NCBI GenBank assembly: GCA_947175285.1
Contig: CAMWMM010000243.1
Location: 1-7,316 of the forward strand
Reading direction: 5' to 3'
Source of the DNA: an uncultured Lachnospiraceae bacterium
Lineage (GTDB): Bacteria > Bacillota_A > Clostridia > Lachnospirales > Lachnospiraceae
DNA: 7,316 nt
Positions 5,693 through 7,316 of this stretch are shown piece by piece. Position 1 is the first letter of the stretch; each line of letters begins with the position of its first letter. The position numbers and the translations under genes are program-made. The notes under the pieces were generated by a model, which made no database searches, was not told where the DNA came from, and saw nothing but the letters and a program-made list of their open reading frames with translations.

Positions 5693-6457
5693 ATGGCAAA
5701 TATACTAATTACAGGCGCTAATCAGGGGATTGGTTATTATCTTGCGGAAAGATTATTGGAATTGGGAAATTTTGTAACGGTATTGGATATTCAGACGGCT
5801 GCTGCCCTGGCATTAAAAGAAAAATATCAAAAGACGGTTTTGCCTGTCCTTGCAGATGTGCGGAACCTTTCAAGTATTGAGAATGGCGTCAGGCAGGCAA
5901 TCGAACACTTTGGGGATATTGATATTGCGATACACAATGCCTGTCTGTGTACTTTTGAAAGCGAACATGACACCGGTTATGAAGTATATCAAAATGTAAT
6001 GGACGTAAACTATTTCGGAGCGCTGAGGCTTACCAAAACAGTTCTTCCGTATATGCGGAAAGCCGGGAAGGGACGTATTATATTTACAAGTTCGGGTGTA
6101 GGCGTTACCGGATTTTCAAACATTTCTCCCTATGCTGCCTCAAAAGGAGCAATAGAATCGCTGGCTAAGTGCCTGGAAATAGAAAATGAGGAATACGGGA
6201 TTTCTTTTCACCTGTTCCATCCGCCGTTAACAAATACAAAATCGGCGTCGGGAATCTCCATTCCAAAAGAATTCAAAGCGGAAGCCAAAAAGGTTGGCTA
6301 TGGATTGGCTGACCGCATCTGGTCAAAGAAGTTTGTGATTTGTCATTCCACAGGTCAGGCGGCACAAATGAAGTTGTGTTACCTACATCCTCTTTACATA
6401 GGAAAAATGATGTCTAAGGCGGCAAGAAGGGCAGCCGGGTTAGAAAAAAACGAGTGA
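5693..6457 (+). CDS. Short-chain dehydrogenase/reductase (SDR), KDSR-like variant
   Basis: This is a 254-residue NAD(P)-dependent oxidoreductase of the classical SDR fold. The cofactor motif TGANQGIG is at residues 7-14, Asp32 at the end of beta-2 suggests NAD(H) preference, and the active-site tetrad is Asn106, Ser134, Tyr147 and Lys151 (YAASK). The usual NNAG is HNAC (81-84), and the usual PG after beta-6 is replaced by HPPLTNTKSA. A proline pair there is a feature of the 3-ketodihydrosphingosine-reductase-like branch, so a lipid-like or hydrophobic keto substrate is possible but unproven. The basic C-terminus (about 230-254, with KAARRAA) could sit at the membrane surface. The start lies one base after the TetR stop, with GGGGGA about eight bases upstream, so the two genes are co-transcribed and probably translationally coupled. 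Expression should follow release of the TetR repressor. Confidence 0.93.
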   Translation: MANILITGANQGIGYYLAERLLELGNFVTVLDIQTAAALALKEKYQKTVLPVLADVRNLSSIENGVRQAIEHFGDIDIAIHNACLCTFESEHDTGYEVYQNVMDVNYFGALRLTKTVLPYMRKAGKGRIIFTSSGVGVTGFSNISPYAASKGAIESLAKCLEIENEEYGISFHLFHPPLTNTKSASGISIPKEFKAEAKKVGYGLADRIWSKKFVICHSTGQAAQMKLCYLHPLYIGKMMSKAARRAAGLEKNE

Positions 6458-6487
6458 TTACGGTGAAAAAATATGATATAGTATTCC

Positions 6488-6517
6488 TTGACATCAAAAT
6501 GTGGAGTTAGAAATAAT
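6488..6517 (+). promoter_or_regulatory. Candidate sigma-A promoter for the immunity-like gene
   Basis: A perfect -35 TTGACA (6488-6493) is followed after 18 bp by AATAAT (6512-6517), one base off consensus. It lies 30 bases after the SDR stop and about 60 bases before the next start codon. This suggests the last gene has its own promoter rather than depending on the TetR-controlled one. No terminator was seen after the SDR gene, so read-through is also possible. Confidence 0.55.
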
Positions 6518-6578
6518 GATTTATATCTTGCAGAAAGGTGAGCAGGCAGAAAGACTGCACTGAAGGGGAAGGAATAAT

Positions 6579-7316
6579 ATGGGACTGTTTGGTAAAAAGA
6601 AGACAACGCCTCCGGAGGAAAAGCAGCCGGAAATAAAAGAATATATCAGAGGAGCGGGAGGGAGCATTGTCAGTAAATCTGTTTTAAATGGTACATCAAG
6701 ATTGAAGTGGCTGTTTAGACAGGAGAGTGAACATGGGAACGGCTGGGTGGCTTTTGGAGATACGGATACGCAAGAATATGTGGACGATGCCCAAAATATG
6801 GCAATAGTAGATTTTAATACTCTGGCTAATATTGAGCCGACCGTTGTGAATGTATTTTACATGCCGGTAGGCACTGATCTGGAATTTCGTTCCGATAAGA
6901 CTGGGAAATATTTTGTGGACACAAAAACCGGAAAAGAGATTCGGGAACAGGTAAAGCATCCGGCACAGATTGCATTTGAGAAGAATCTGAAATTCCTGAA
7001 CAAGGAATCTTATCCTATAGATTTTTTTCAGATGATATTTACAAAAAGTAACAAGATAGATGTTATCCGGGCAGGAGAAGCAGATTTTCCTACCGGTGAA
7101 GTAGTGCTTGCGGATCCGATTGCCTACCTGGGGAGCAGGTATGAAACGGTTTTGGATAAAAAAATACCGGCAGGAAGTTATCCGGTGGAATTGTCCGTCT
7201 GTCATTCAGGAACCGTGGGTCTGCGAATCGCTGCGGCAAGGATTATGATCAGCTCCGGACCGGTTGTACGCTATGAAATTGCCATGCCAAAGGGGAGTAA
7301 AAGGGAAGACTTGGGG
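6579..7316 (+). CDS. Partial CDS, DUF2185 (Imm33-like) plus DUF4241 two-domain protein
   Basis: An open frame of 246 codons runs from ATG 6579 to the last base of the window without a stop, so the 3' end is missing. The start follows AAGGGGAAGGA (6563-6573), with an in-frame stop at 6561. After a short lysine-rich N-terminus, residues about 28-105 match the DUF2185/Imm33 pattern: a VSK...WLFR stretch, GWVAFGDTDTQEYVDD, then DFNTLANIEP. Residues about 150-246 match DUF4241, with a VVLADP motif, GSYPVELSV, RIAAARI and YEIAMP. No signal peptide or membrane segment is visible, so it is probably cytoplasmic. Imm33 is known as an immunity family of polymorphic toxin systems, and DUF4241 has no settled activity. 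A role in toxin neutralisation is therefore possible, but no toxin gene is visible here. Family names are from motif recognition, not a search. Confidence 0.85.
   Translation, partial: MGLFGKKKTTPPEEKQPEIKEYIRGAGGSIVSKSVLNGTSRLKWLFRQESEHGNGWVAFGDTDTQEYVDDAQNMAIVDFNTLANIEPTVVNVFYMPVGTDLEFRSDKTGKYFVDTKTGKEIREQVKHPAQIAFEKNLKFLNKESYPIDFFQMIFTKSNKIDVIRAGEADFPTGEVVLADPIAYLGSRYETVLDKKIPAGSYPVELSVCHSGTVGLRIAAARIMISSGPVVRYEIAMPKGSKREDLG

Noticed and set aside
6516..6563. A 15-codon frame (MIYILQKGEQAERLH) ahead of the immunity-like gene, possible leader peptide
   Set aside because: It overlaps the candidate -10 box, so its ATG would lie at or before the transcription start. There is no independent sign of translation.
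6696..7205. A 169-codon minus-strand open frame at the right end
   Set aside because: It is opposite the plus-strand Imm33/DUF4241 frame, which has a good start, a ribosome site and recognisable domain motifs. The antisense product has no recognisable motifs.

Overview
The window looks like chromosomal DNA of a low-to-moderate GC Firmicute, most likely a gut clostridium of the Lachnospiraceae type. The grounds are strong AGGAGG/GGGGG ribosome binding sites, consensus sigma-A promoters, the protein families present, and the style of the compact histidine kinase and FtsX-type permease. No taxon can be proven from the window alone. No tRNA, rRNA, transposase, integrase or CRISPR array was seen.

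Layout. (1) 1-88, minus strand: the first 29 codons of a gene that runs out of the window, possibly a DinB-like protein. (2) 89-322: a divergent intergenic region with one promoter facing each way, an 11-bp-phased direct repeat just upstream of the rightward -10 box, and two near-identical 17-nt repeats, the second able to form a hairpin in the leader of the next gene. (3) 323-4993, plus strand: a four-gene module made of an OmpR/PhoB-type response regulator, a small one-membrane-segment histidine kinase, an ABC ATPase of the LolD/MacB/BceA type and a 740-residue double-FtsX permease. This is the arrangement of Bce/Vex-type peptide-sensing and peptide-detoxification modules. The kinase has almost no extracellular part, whereas the permease has a large extracellular domain, so the transporter is probably the sensor that signals through the kinase. 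The regulator-kinase junction carries two back-to-back hairpins where a tight ATGA start-stop overlap would be expected. (4) 5013-6457: a TetR-type regulator and a short-chain dehydrogenase/reductase one base apart, driven by a perfect TTGACA-17-TATAAT promoter. Two palindromic operator candidates are embedded in it, and each is the exact reverse complement of the other. (5) 6488-7316: a separately promoted gene, cut by the window end, for a DUF2185/Imm33 plus DUF4241 two-domain protein that resembles immunity proteins of polymorphic toxin systems.

How the genes work together: genes 2-5 form a self-contained sense-and-export circuit. The TetR-SDR pair is a self-repressing metabolic or detoxification bicistron with no visible mechanistic link to the ABC module. 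The last gene is independent. No wholly novel system is demonstrated. The points most worth checking are the hairpin insert at 1006-1068, the displaced Shine-Dalgarno in front of the permease, the mirror-image operator pair, and the possible orphan immunity gene.
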